DNA from: JBFGCM01 sp041581135
GTDB taxonomy: Bacteria; Actinomycetota; Acidimicrobiia; Spongiisociales; UBA5794
Length of the DNA stretch: 7,381 nt
Assembly (NCBI GenBank): GCA_041581135.1
Contig: JBFGCM010000124.1
Coordinates: forward strand, 1 to 7,381
Direction: 5' to 3'
A program made the translations under genes and the position numbers. The notes beneath the pieces are model-generated. The model was not told where the DNA came from and made no database searches. It saw only the letters and a list, made by a program, of their open reading frames with translations. The stretch's first letter is position 1. Each line of letters starts with the position of its first letter. Shown piece after piece: positions 1 to 6,032 of the stretch.

Positions 1-1
1 C

Positions 2-1387
2 ACCGATCAGTCCGTCGCCGAGAACGCTCCGTTCACTTACACCGTGTCCGCCAACGACCCCGATGGTCAACCCTTGACCCTGACGGGGGCGGGGTTACCC
101 GCCTGGGCCACCTTCACCGACAACGGCAACGGCACCGCCACCATCTCAGGCACCCCCGGCTTCACCGACGCCGCCACGTCCACTGTGACGTTGACCGCCA
201 CCGACCCTACGGACACCACCACCACCACCACCTTCGACCTCACCGTCACCAACACCACTACTACGCCGGCCAACGACCCGCCGATCATCGCACCCGTCTC
301 CGACGTCGTCGTGACCGAGGGCAGCCTGGTCACCGTCGCCCTCTCTGCATTCGACCCCGATGGCGGACCAACAGCTCTCGCGTACTCACTACTCGCCGCG
401 CCGGCCGGGGCCGAGATCGACGCCTCATCCGGCGTCTTCTCGTGGACCACAGCCGAGACCCATGGGCCGGGCGAGCACTCGATCGGCATCCGTGTTTCCG
501 ATGGCGCGGGGTCATCCGACGCATGGTTCATCATCACGGTCACTGAAGAAGCGTCGGCACCCAGCATCACCCCGGTGCCCGATCAAGAGACCGACGAGCT
601 GGCCCGGCTCTCCCTCTTCATCGAAGGAGTCGATCCGGATGTCCCCGATGTGCTTCAGTACGAATTGTTCGGCGACGTCCCCGATGGCGCGGTCTTGGAT
701 CCGGACACCGGGGAGCTCACCTGGACGCCGAGCGAGGCGCAAGGCCCGGCCACCTACGTGCTGAACGTGCGGGTCACCGACTCGGCAGGCAACTCGGTGC
801 AGACCGAGATCGTCGTCACGGTGTTGGAGATCAACGAGGCCCCCGTCGCCCTGCCGATCCTGCGCCAGGTCACCGAAGGCGCAACGGTCAGCATCACGTT
901 GGTGGCGAGCGACGCGGACGAACCGGAACAGCCACTGGTCTTCAGTCTCGGACAGAACGCCCCCACCGGCGCCACGATCGATCAGGACACCGGCGTCTTC
1001 ACGTGGGACACCGATGAGACCGATGGGCCCCGCACGCACACGTTCGAGATCACCGTGAGCGACGGGATCACTGCGACGGCCGTTCCGGTGGAGATCGTCG
1101 TCCTCGAGATCAACGATCCTCCGCGGGCGGCACCCGTCAAGGATCTGGGGGTCAACGAAGAAGAGGAAGTCAAGCTTCGCCTGTTCGTTGTCGACCGCGA
1201 CGTACCCACCCAGGAGCTGCGGTTTGTCGCCGTCGCCGGATTCGAGCTCGGCGGGCAGGTCGACCCCATCACCGGAGTGTTCACCTGGACGCCGCCGCTC
1301 GACACCCCCGTCGGAGCCTATCGGTTCGTGGTCGAGGTGAGCGACGGGCTCGCCGCTACTCAGGTCGAGTTCATCGTCCGGGTTGGT
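2..1387 (+). repeat. Five tandem Ig/cadherin-like protein repeats
   Basis: The repeats are divergent and are seen at protein level only. Approximate units are 2-277, 278-553, 554-835, 839-1117 and 1118-1387. Units 2 to 5 share the order: proline-rich opening, 'EG' or 'NEEEE' turn, D-x-D motif, 'GxxxDxxTGVFTW'-like strand, then 'VSDG' or 'VTDSAG' near the end. Unit 1 has the LPAWATF and GTATISGTP pattern typical of He_PIG domains. More units probably lie upstream of the window. Confidence 0.8.
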
Positions 1388-1867
1388 GCCCCCGCGGCTG
1401 CCGAGCGCAAAGCGGGCCTACTCGCCGCACTTGCGGGTGTGACCATCGAAAACGAGTTGCCGGAGCTGCGCAGCGAGAACACGGCGCAGAGCATCATCCG
1501 GCGTACGTTCGTGACGATGGCAGGGGCGGTATCCACGACCGGCACCGCGCTGAGATTCCCCTTCGTCGGGTTGCTCGTGTTCGGGTTGATGGTTGCTACG
1601 TTTGGACGAATCGGTCTGGTTCCCCTGTTCCGTCGCAGCAAGAAGGGCATCGGCGTGGTGCGTACGTTCGACCTCGAGGCTGGTTTCGGCTATATCGACC
1701 CTGTCGACGGGTCGGACCGGGTGATGGTCCACAGCCGGGCGGTGCGCGCCCCCGATGTCGACCATGTGAAGCCGGGTGAGTACGTCACCTATCGTGTCGT
1801 CCAAGGAAGATTCCACCAGCTCGTCCGTCGGGTCCGACCCGCGGCGCCGCCCGAGGTCGCCACATGA
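2..1867 (+). CDS. Cadherin/Ig-like repeat membrane protein with C-terminal cold-shock-like domain (5' partial)
   Basis: The frame is open from the left edge, so the N-terminus and any signal peptide lie outside; about 621 residues are visible. It contains at least five beta-sandwich repeats of roughly 90 residues. Each has a DPDG/DxD-type calcium-binding-like motif, a 'GVFTW' or 'GELTWTP' strand and a 'VSDG' strand, as in putative-Ig (He_PIG) and cadherin-like families. After a linker (1388-1555) comes a hydrophobic segment (about 1556-1610, FPFVGLLVFGLMVATF), then basic RRSKK, which predicts the C-terminus inside the cell. The last segment (about 1643-1834) aligns without gaps to the first half of CspA-type cold-shock domains (GVVRTF, AGFGYI, VMVHS). 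Extracellular adhesion or sensing by the repeats is a family-based expectation. The role of the cytoplasmic OB-fold is unknown. The stop overlaps the next gene's start (ATGA), suggesting coupled translation. Confidence 0.85.
   Translation, partial: TDQSVAENAPFTYTVSANDPDGQPLTLTGAGLPAWATFTDNGNGTATISGTPGFTDAATSTVTLTATDPTDTTTTTTFDLTVTNTTTTPANDPPIIAPVSDVVVTEGSLVTVALSAFDPDGGPTALAYSLLAAPAGAEIDASSGVFSWTTAETHGPGEHSIGIRVSDGAGSSDAWFIITVTEEASAPSITPVPDQETDELARLSLFIEGVDPDVPDVLQYELFGDVPDGAVLDPDTGELTWTPSEAQGPATYVLNVRVTDSAGNSVQTEIVVTVLEINEAPVALPILRQVTEGATVSITLVASDADEPEQPLVFSLGQNAPTGATIDQDTGVFTWDTDETDGPRTHTFEITVSDGITATAVPVEIVVLEINDPPRAAPVKDLGVNEEEEVKLRLFVVDRDVPTQELRFVAVAGFELGGQVDPITGVFTWTPPLDTPVGAYRFVVEVSDGLAATQVEFIVRVGAPAAAERKAGLLAALAGVTIENELPELRSENTAQSIIRRTFVTMAGAVSTTGTALRFPFVGLLVFGLMVATFGRIGLVPLFRRSKKGIGVVRTFDLEAGFGYIDPVDGSDRVMVHSRAVRAPDVDHVKPGEYVTYRVVQGRFHQLVRRVRPAAPPEVAT
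215..232 (+). repeat. In-frame (ACC)6 trinucleotide run
   Basis: Six consecutive ACC codons encode six threonines at the end of the first visible Ig-like unit. A second threonine stretch follows shortly after, in the linker before unit 2. Such Thr-rich linkers are common between extracellular domains. The run is a multiple of three, so any change in copy number would keep the reading frame. Confidence 0.8.
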
Positions 1868-2271
1868 GCATGCCCCAGAGACTCCGTCCCATCGCCGTCG
1901 TCGTCGAAGACGACTGGACACTCGGCCGACTGCTCGAAGAGAGCCTGCGCGGCGTCGACATCGCCACGATCAAGGTGAACCGCGGCGACACGGCAGCCGA
2001 AGTCATCGTGGCGAACGAACCCGACCTCGTGATCCTCGACCTGGCGCTTCCCGGCAAGAGCGGCTGGGAGGTCCTCAGCGAGATCCGTGGCAACCCGGTT
2101 ACGGCGACCATTCCGGTGATCATCGTCACCGCCATGGCGCGGCCGGGCCTCGAGGCCGAAGCCATCGAGCTGGGCGCCAATGCGCTCGTCGCCAAGCCCT
2201 TCTCTCCCGCTGAGCTACGTCGAGCTGCGCTCCGTCTCATCGAGGAGCACGCCGCCACGTCCGCCGATTAG
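1864..2271 (+). CDS. Single-domain response regulator (receiver domain)
   Basis: This 135-residue protein is a complete CheY-like receiver with no output domain. The acidic pocket is E15-D16-D17, the phosphoacceptor is D59 (in VILDLALPGKSGW), the switch threonine is T89 and the conserved lysine is K111 followed by PF. All key residues for phosphorylation by a histidine kinase are present. The start overlaps the stop of the upstream membrane-protein gene by 4 nt (ATGA), and a GAGG Shine-Dalgarno lies at 1853-1856, 7 nt before the ATG, so the two proteins are probably made together. A second ATG at 1870 is possible. No kinase is visible in the window. It could pass phosphate in a relay or bind a partner protein. 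Family assignment is secure; the partner is unknown. Confidence 0.93.
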   Translation: MSMPQRLRPIAVVVEDDWTLGRLLEESLRGVDIATIKVNRGDTAAEVIVANEPDLVILDLALPGKSGWEVLSEIRGNPVTATIPVIIVTAMARPGLEAEAIELGANALVAKPFSPAELRRAALRLIEEHAATSAD

Positions 2272-2307
2272 TCGCCGCTGGTACTCGAGGACGCGCCGAC
2301 CCGAACC

Positions 2308-3636
2308 TCAGCCCTCGAAGTGCCGCTCCAGGCTGTGCCACACACTCGGGTAGTCGTCCTGGAGCGCCGGAATCGACCCGGCATACGCCGTCGGAATGAG
2401 CGGATACCGGGTCTCGAACATGAACGACATGGTGTCGGACAGCTTCTCCGGAGCCAGGTCCGACGTGGTGGCCTTCAGCCAGGCGTCGTGGTCGGGGCCG
2501 TGGGGGAAGTACATGTTGTGCAGGCTCATCCCGCCCGGCGAGAAGCCCTCCTCCTTGGCGTCGTACACGCCGTACAAGATGCCCATGAACTCGCTCATGA
2601 TGTTCTTGTGGTACCAGGGCGGGCGGAAGGTGTGCTCGCCGACGAGCCAGCGATCGGCGAACACGACGAAGTCGACATTGGCCACGCCGGGGTCGGGCGA
2701 CGGTGACGTGAGCACCGTGAAGATCGACGGGTCGGGATGATCGAAGCTGATCGACCCGATCACGTTGAAGTGGCGCAGGTCGTACTTGTACGGGGCGTGG
2801 TTGCCATGCCAGCCGACTACATCGAGCGGCGAGTAATCCGTCTCGACGGAGAACATGCGACCGTCGAACTTCACGGACAACTCGCCGGCGGCCTCCGTGT
2901 CCTCATAGGCAGCGACCGGGTACAGGAAGTCGCGGGGGTTGGCCAGGCCGTTGGCGCCGATGGGACCGCGCTCGGGCAGCTCCAGGTACGTGCCGTAGTT
3001 CTCGCAGATGTACCCCCGCGCCTGATCGTCAAGCACTTCGACTCGGAACACCATCCCGCGGGGGAGCACCACGATCTCCCCGGGCGACGCCAGCAGGACG
3101 CCGCACTCGGTGATGAAGCGGAGCCGCCCGTCCTGGGGCACCACCAGGAACTCGCCGTCGGCGTTGTAGAAGTACGTGTCGGTCATCGACTCCGTGGCCA
3201 GGTAGATGTGGGCCGCCATGCCGGTCTGGGTGTGGGCATCGCCGTTGGTGGCGATGGTGCGGATACCGGTGACGAAGGTGGTCGACTCTTCCGGAAACGG
3301 TGGCGGGTCCCAACGCAGCTGCCCGATCGGCGGCTTCGCCTCCCGGCACGGTGCGGTCCGAATCAGGTGGTTGTCCGCCTCGGTGAAGCGCCACGCGTGC
3401 CGTACCGATGGTCGGATCCGATAGAACCAGGTTCGCCGGTTACGGTCGTTGGGCACCGTGAATGCCGTGCCCGAGAGCTGCTCGGTGTAGAGACCCAACG
3501 GAGGCTTCTGAGGGTTGTTCTGTCCGTGCGGCAGAGCGCCTTGCACCGCCTCGGACGCGAACTCGTTGCCGAAGCCCGATTGGTAAGGCGGGTGGACGAC
3601 ATCGGAGTCCGGCTGCTCCTCCTGGACGTCAGTCAT
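2308..3636 (-). CDS. hmgA: Homogentisate 1,2-dioxygenase
   Basis: This cytoplasmic Fe(II) enzyme opens the ring of homogentisate to maleylacetoacetate in tyrosine/phenylalanine breakdown. The 442-residue product is full length for the family and similar throughout: YQSGFGNEFASE near the N-terminus, LYTEQLSGTAFT, GPIGANGLANPRDF and FRPPWYHKNIMSEFMG. The expected iron ligands are present as H343, E349 and H379 (in FPHGPD). The active-site histidine of the WHGN motif is H277. I chose the ATG at 3636 because GGAGG (3641-3645) lies 4 nt upstream and because homologues begin shortly before the SGFGNE motif. An in-frame ATG at 3780 would add 48 residues unlike the family and overlap the upstream gene. 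It follows the QueA-like gene by 73 bp on the same strand and converges with the response regulator across 36 bp. No fumarylacetoacetase or 4-hydroxyphenylpyruvate dioxygenase gene is nearby. Confidence 0.96.
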   Translation of the reverse strand: MTDVQEEQPDSDVVHPPYQSGFGNEFASEAVQGALPHGQNNPQKPPLGLYTEQLSGTAFTVPNDRNRRTWFYRIRPSVRHAWRFTEADNHLIRTAPCREAKPPIGQLRWDPPPFPEESTTFVTGIRTIATNGDAHTQTGMAAHIYLATESMTDTYFYNADGEFLVVPQDGRLRFITECGVLLASPGEIVVLPRGMVFRVEVLDDQARGYICENYGTYLELPERGPIGANGLANPRDFLYPVAAYEDTEAAGELSVKFDGRMFSVETDYSPLDVVGWHGNHAPYKYDLRHFNVIGSISFDHPDPSIFTVLTSPSPDPGVANVDFVVFADRWLVGEHTFRPPWYHKNIMSEFMGILYGVYDAKEEGFSPGGMSLHNMYFPHGPDHDAWLKATTSDLAPEKLSDTMSFMFETRYPLIPTAYAGSIPALQDDYPSVWHSLERHFEG

Positions 3637-3639
3637 GAT

Positions 3640-3645
3640 TCCTCC
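3640..3645 (-). promoter_or_regulatory. Ribosome binding site of hmgA
   Basis: On the minus strand this reads GGAGGA, with GGAGG ending 4 nt before the ATG at 3636. It decides the start of hmgA, because the longer in-frame ATG at 3780 gives non-family N-terminal sequence. Confidence 0.8.
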
Positions 3646-3709
3646 GTGCTGGCTGCCCTTCAACCTAGTTTCGCGGCGCGACTGTGACCCGCCACTCGGG
3701 CAGCTGAAC

Positions 3710-4753
3710 TCAGCCGGGTAGGAACAAGCAAGAGTCGCCGAACTCGTGCCACAGGTAGCCGGCGTCGAGCGCCGCCTCATAGGCGGTTCGCACCAGCTGA
3801 TGGCCGGCCACCGCGTGGAGAAGATCCAGATGCGATGCCCCCGGCGGGTGCCACCCGGTGATGAGCCCGTCGACGACGCGACTCGTCCGGTCCGGGCCGA
3901 GGATCAGATCGGTCCAGCCGGTGGCGGCATCGACCCCGCCCCACGGGTCTGCCGCAGACTCCAACGCCCGGGTCACGGTCGTGCCCACGGCGACCACCCT
4001 GCCGCCGCGTCGCTTGGCGGCGTTGACGGCGTCGGCGGCGGCCGCCGGCACCTCGAACCGTTCGGGCACCGGCGGCTCGTGGGCTTCCAAGGACGACACC
4101 CCGGTGTGGAGCACGATCGATGCGAAGCCGACGCCGCGGGCGCGCAATGCGGAGACGAGCGGATTCGTGAATGGCCGCGCCGCACTCGCCATCTCTGCGC
4201 TCGCCGGCCACATACACCGGTTGGCGAAGATGGTCTGGTAGGCCTCCAGCGGCCAGTGCTCGGGCACGTACCGGTAGCGGACGGGGCGGCCGTGACGCGC
4301 CAGGAAGCGTCTCATGCCGCCTCGGACCTCTGCGCGGGCGCGCCACAGGCGCACTGCCCTGTCGCCGACCGACGGCTGGAGGAGGGTCACAGCACCGCCT
4401 CTCACCTTCACGGTCTGGCCCGCTGCCGCGTCGAGGACGGGCCCGGAACGGTCAGGGCGGCGAAGCTCCACGGTCCAGGTGCCGTCGTTGTGCCACGTGG
4501 AGAAGTGGACGTCCACGCGGCGCCCTTCCGAGAAGCCGGTCACGGCGGCGGGCATCGTGGGGCTGACGTTGACCACGATCAGGTCTCCCGGTTGCAGGTA
4601 CTGCGGCAACTCATGGAACCGGGCGTGAGCGACGCCGGACGGGTCGGCCACCAGCAGTCGCACGTCGTCGCGGCGGAGACCCCTCGCCTCGGGCGGCGAT
4701 ACGGCCACCGAGCCTGCGGGGAGCTCGAACCGTAGGTCCGCGGCAACGGTCAT
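3710..4753 (-). CDS. QueA-like S-adenosylmethionine:tRNA ribosyltransferase-isomerase family protein
   Basis: The 347-residue length is normal for the family. QueA transfers and isomerises the ribose of SAM onto 7-aminomethyl-deazaguanine in tRNA to make epoxyqueuosine. Family landmarks are an N-terminal RRDDVRLLV, LQPGDLIVVNVSPTMPA (residues 53-69), AYQTIFANR (171-179), SAEMASAARPFT (185-196), VLHTGVSSLEAHEPP (214-228), VVAVGTTVTRALESAA (253-268), VVDGLITGWHPPGASHL (293-309) and a C-terminal YLWHEFGD. Several motifs differ from canonical QueA, where I expect FNDTRVIPARL at the second and TAGLHFT at the fourth. This resembles the divergent actinobacterial branch and its substrate is uncertain. 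The start overlaps the upstream SDR stop by 4 nt, with GGAGG (4761-4765) 7 nt before the ATG. No tgt, queC, queD, queE or queF gene is in view. Family is confident, reaction is not. Confidence 0.88.
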   Translation of the reverse strand: MTVAADLRFELPAGSVAVSPPEARGLRRDDVRLLVADPSGVAHARFHELPQYLQPGDLIVVNVSPTMPAAVTGFSEGRRVDVHFSTWHNDGTWTVELRRPDRSGPVLDAAAGQTVKVRGGAVTLLQPSVGDRAVRLWRARAEVRGGMRRFLARHGRPVRYRYVPEHWPLEAYQTIFANRCMWPASAEMASAARPFTNPLVSALRARGVGFASIVLHTGVSSLEAHEPPVPERFEVPAAAADAVNAAKRRGGRVVAVGTTVTRALESAADPWGGVDAATGWTDLILGPDRTSRVVDGLITGWHPPGASHLDLLHAVAGHQLVRTAYEAALDAGYLWHEFGDSCLFLPG

Positions 4754-5430
4754 CCATCGACCTCCGCGAGAAAGTCCGCCACCCCGTAGCGCCCGCTCGG
4801 GGGACGATCGGTGATCAACCGGACCAGCGCCGGCGCAACGGACTCGGGCAATGGCCGGTCAGAGATGTCCTCGCCCGGGAACGCCGCCTGGTGCATGTCG
4901 GTGCGCATGTCACCCGGATCGAATGCATAGATGCCGAGGTCTGGATGCTCGGCTGCCAGCACCCTCGTGGCCAGGTCGAGCGCCGCCTTCGACGACCCGT
5001 AGGCTCCCCAGCCGGGATACGCCTCGACTGCGGCATCCGAGCTGATGTTGACGACTACGCCTCCGTGGAGCTTCGGGAGCAGCTCCTGGAAGAGCGCTAC
5101 CGGCGCCACCACATTGGTCTCCAGGATGCGGCGGTGCTCCGCCACGTTCACTTCCGCCAGCGACGGCAACGGGCTGGGCCCGAGCCGGCTGGCGTTGTTC
5201 ACCAACACATCGAGCCGGCTGCCGACCAGATGCGCCAGCTCAGCACGGTGCGCCGGGTCGGCCACGTCGCCCGCCACGCCGCGCCCGTCACCACCGAGCG
5301 CCAGCACCGCTGCTTCCAATGCATCCCGGCCTCGGCCGGTGATGGTCACCGACCACCCCGCTCGAGCGAGCTCTGCGGCGAGCGCTCGTCCCAATCCTCG
5401 TGACCCTCCAGTGATCAGCGCCGATGGCAT
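4750..5430 (-). CDS. Short-chain dehydrogenase/reductase (SDR)
   Basis: This 226-residue protein is a classical SDR: an NAD(P)H-dependent Rossmann-fold oxidoreductase. The nucleotide-binding motif is T7-GGSRGLG-14, D55 lies in GDVAD, the structural NNA is at 78-80 and N106 is conserved. The catalytic serine is around S130/S131 and the YxxxK pair is Y144/K148. An arginine at the end of beta-2 (TGRGR, 31-35) is compatible with NADPH preference. No substrate can be assigned. I chose the ATG at 5430 because AAAGGAA (5435-5441) lies just upstream. An in-frame TTG at 5466 falls inside the operator and upstream of the predicted transcription start. It is the first gene of a unit with the QueA-like gene (ATGA overlap) and perhaps hmgA. 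It diverges from soxR, and SDR-type oxidoreductases are known among actinobacterial SoxR targets. Confidence 0.93.
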   Translation of the reverse strand: MPSALITGGSRGLGRALAAELARAGWSVTITGRGRDALEAAVLALGGDGRGVAGDVADPAHRAELAHLVGSRLDVLVNNASRLGPSPLPSLAEVNVAEHRRILETNVVAPVALFQELLPKLHGGVVVNISSDAAVEAYPGWGAYGSSKAALDLATRVLAAEHPDLGIYAFDPGDMRTDMHQAAFPGEDISDRPLPESVAPALVRLITDRPPSGRYGVADFLAEVDG

Positions 5431-5434
5431 GACG

Positions 5435-5441
5435 TTCCTTT
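5435..5441 (-). promoter_or_regulatory. Ribosome binding site of the SDR gene
   Basis: On the minus strand this reads AAAGGAA, with AGGA ending 5 nt before the ATG at 5430. It supports that start over the upstream in-frame TTG at 5466. Confidence 0.75.
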
Positions 5442-5457
5442 CGTCTGACGTGCCGTC

Positions 5458-5488
5458 AACGTACAACTTGAAGTTGACTTCAAGTCAA
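5458..5488 (-). promoter_or_regulatory. MerR/SoxR-type promoter of the SDR operon
   Basis: Read on the minus strand, a consensus-like -35 TTGACT (5488-5483) is followed by a 19-bp spacer and a weak -10, TACGTT (5463-5458). A 19 to 20-bp spacer filled by an inverted repeat is the hallmark of MerR-family activated promoters, where the regulator twists the DNA to realign the two elements. Predicted transcription start is near 5451, leaving a leader of about 20 nt that contains the ribosome binding site. The boxes were read by eye, so the exact -10 is uncertain. Confidence 0.6.
5466..5485. promoter_or_regulatory. Probable SoxR operator (perfect 20-bp inverted repeat)
   Basis: The sequence ACTTGAAGTTGACTTCAAGT has two 9-bp arms around a central TG. 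Its core AAGTTGACTT differs by one base from the AAGTTAACTT core of the E. coli soxS box as I recall it; the 18-bp alignment gives 13 identities. It lies between the divergent SDR and soxR genes. It fills the leftward promoter spacer and covers the -35 of the rightward promoter, so one site could activate the former and repress the latter. Confidence 0.75.
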
Positions 5489-5496
5489 GGGATAAT
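5468..5496 (+). promoter_or_regulatory. soxR promoter, overlapping the operator
   Basis: The -35 TTGAAG (5468-5473), a 17-bp spacer and the -10 GATAAT (5491-5496) make a good sigma-70-type promoter. The predicted transcription start falls at about 5503-5504, on the soxR ATG itself, so the mRNA is probably leaderless. The operator covers the -35, implying autorepression. Confidence 0.6.
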
Positions 5497-5503
5497 CCCT
5501 GCC

Positions 5504-5971
5504 ATGGAAGATGCCCTCACCATCAGCGAGGTGGCAGACCGGAGCGGTTTCGCCGCCTCTGCACTCCGCTACTACGAGCGAGAAGGGCTCATTGATGCCA
5601 CCCGTACCCCCGGCGGCCAGCGTCGGTATGACCGACACGTGCTGCGCACCCTTGCGTTCATCGCGGCGGCCCGCCACGTCGGGCTCACCCTCGACGAGAT
5701 CCGCAACGCGCTCGCCCTCCTCCCCTCCGGGCGCAACCCCACCAAGGCCGACTGGACGCGAATCTCCCGGTCATGGCGCCATCGCCTCGATGCCGAGATA
5801 GCGGCACTCGAGAAGCTGCGGGATGGGCTGGACGGGTGCATCGGCTGCGGATGCCTCAGCTTGCAGCGGTGCCGGCTCAGCAATCCGCGTGACGTCGTCG
5901 CCTCGAGGGGCCCCGGCGCGGTGTTTCTCCCTGAATCGCTGCATCCCGCCGGGCACGACGGACCTCGGTAG
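5504..5971 (+). CDS. soxR: Redox-sensing transcriptional activator SoxR (MerR family)
   Basis: The 155-residue protein has nearly the length of E. coli SoxR. The N-terminal winged helix-turn-helix is typical of MerR (TISEVADRSGFAASALRYYE, residues 6-25, then GQRRY 38-42). A dimerisation helix follows (about 82-110). The C-terminal cluster motif CIGCGCLSLQRC gives C112, C115, C117 and C123, matching the CX2CXCX5C ligands of the [2Fe-2S] cluster; NPRD follows as in SoxR. SoxR is activated by cluster oxidation, and in actinobacteria typically by redox-cycling quinones or phenazines. I chose the ATG at 5504 because the MerR domain begins immediately after it. The open frame continues upstream to 5045 only as an antisense shadow of the SDR gene. 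No Shine-Dalgarno precedes it at normal spacing. It is divergent from the SDR gene, its most likely target. Confidence 0.96.
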   Translation: MEDALTISEVADRSGFAASALRYYEREGLIDATRTPGGQRRYDRHVLRTLAFIAAARHVGLTLDEIRNALALLPSGRNPTKADWTRISRSWRHRLDAEIAALEKLRDGLDGCIGCGCLSLQRCRLSNPRDVVASRGPGAVFLPESLHPAGHDGPR

Positions 5972-6032
5972 CGAACCACACGGCTCGCACCGATCCTCGA
6001 CGGGCAGCAGCCTCACGGCTCCGATCGAATGC

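Noticed and set aside
2272..2307. Terminator between convergent response regulator and hmgA
   Set aside because: Only a CTCGAG palindrome is present; no stem long enough for an intrinsic terminator was found.
2737..3687. 316-residue open frame on the plus strand opposite hmgA
   Set aside because: It is antisense to a fully conserved dioxygenase, arises from GC-rich codon bias, and shows no recognisable domain.
3637..3709. Separate hmgA promoter in the 73-bp gap
   Set aside because: Only weak boxes are seen (a GTCACA-like -35 and TAGGTT at poor spacing); not good enough to annotate, though a separate promoter cannot be excluded.
3637..3780. N-terminal extension of hmgA to an ATG at 3780 (48 extra residues)
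   Set aside because: The extra residues do not resemble the family, the extension overlaps the QueA-like gene, and a good GGAGG site precedes the ATG at 3636.
3746..4735. 329-residue open frame on the plus strand opposite the QueA-like gene
   Set aside because: It is a high-GC shadow frame rich in Arg/Gly/His with no family signature.
5431..5466. SDR start at the in-frame TTG at 5466
   Set aside because: The TTG lies inside the operator and upstream of the predicted transcription start; the ATG at 5430 has a good ribosome binding site and fits the SDR family start.
5045..5503. Long upstream extension of the soxR frame
   Set aside because: It runs antisense to the SDR gene and through the operator and promoters; the MerR domain starts right after the ATG at 5504.
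5972..6032. Terminator between convergent soxR and the GcvT-like gene
   Set aside because: The segment has a short direct repeat (CACGGCTC) but no stable hairpin with a T-run on either strand.
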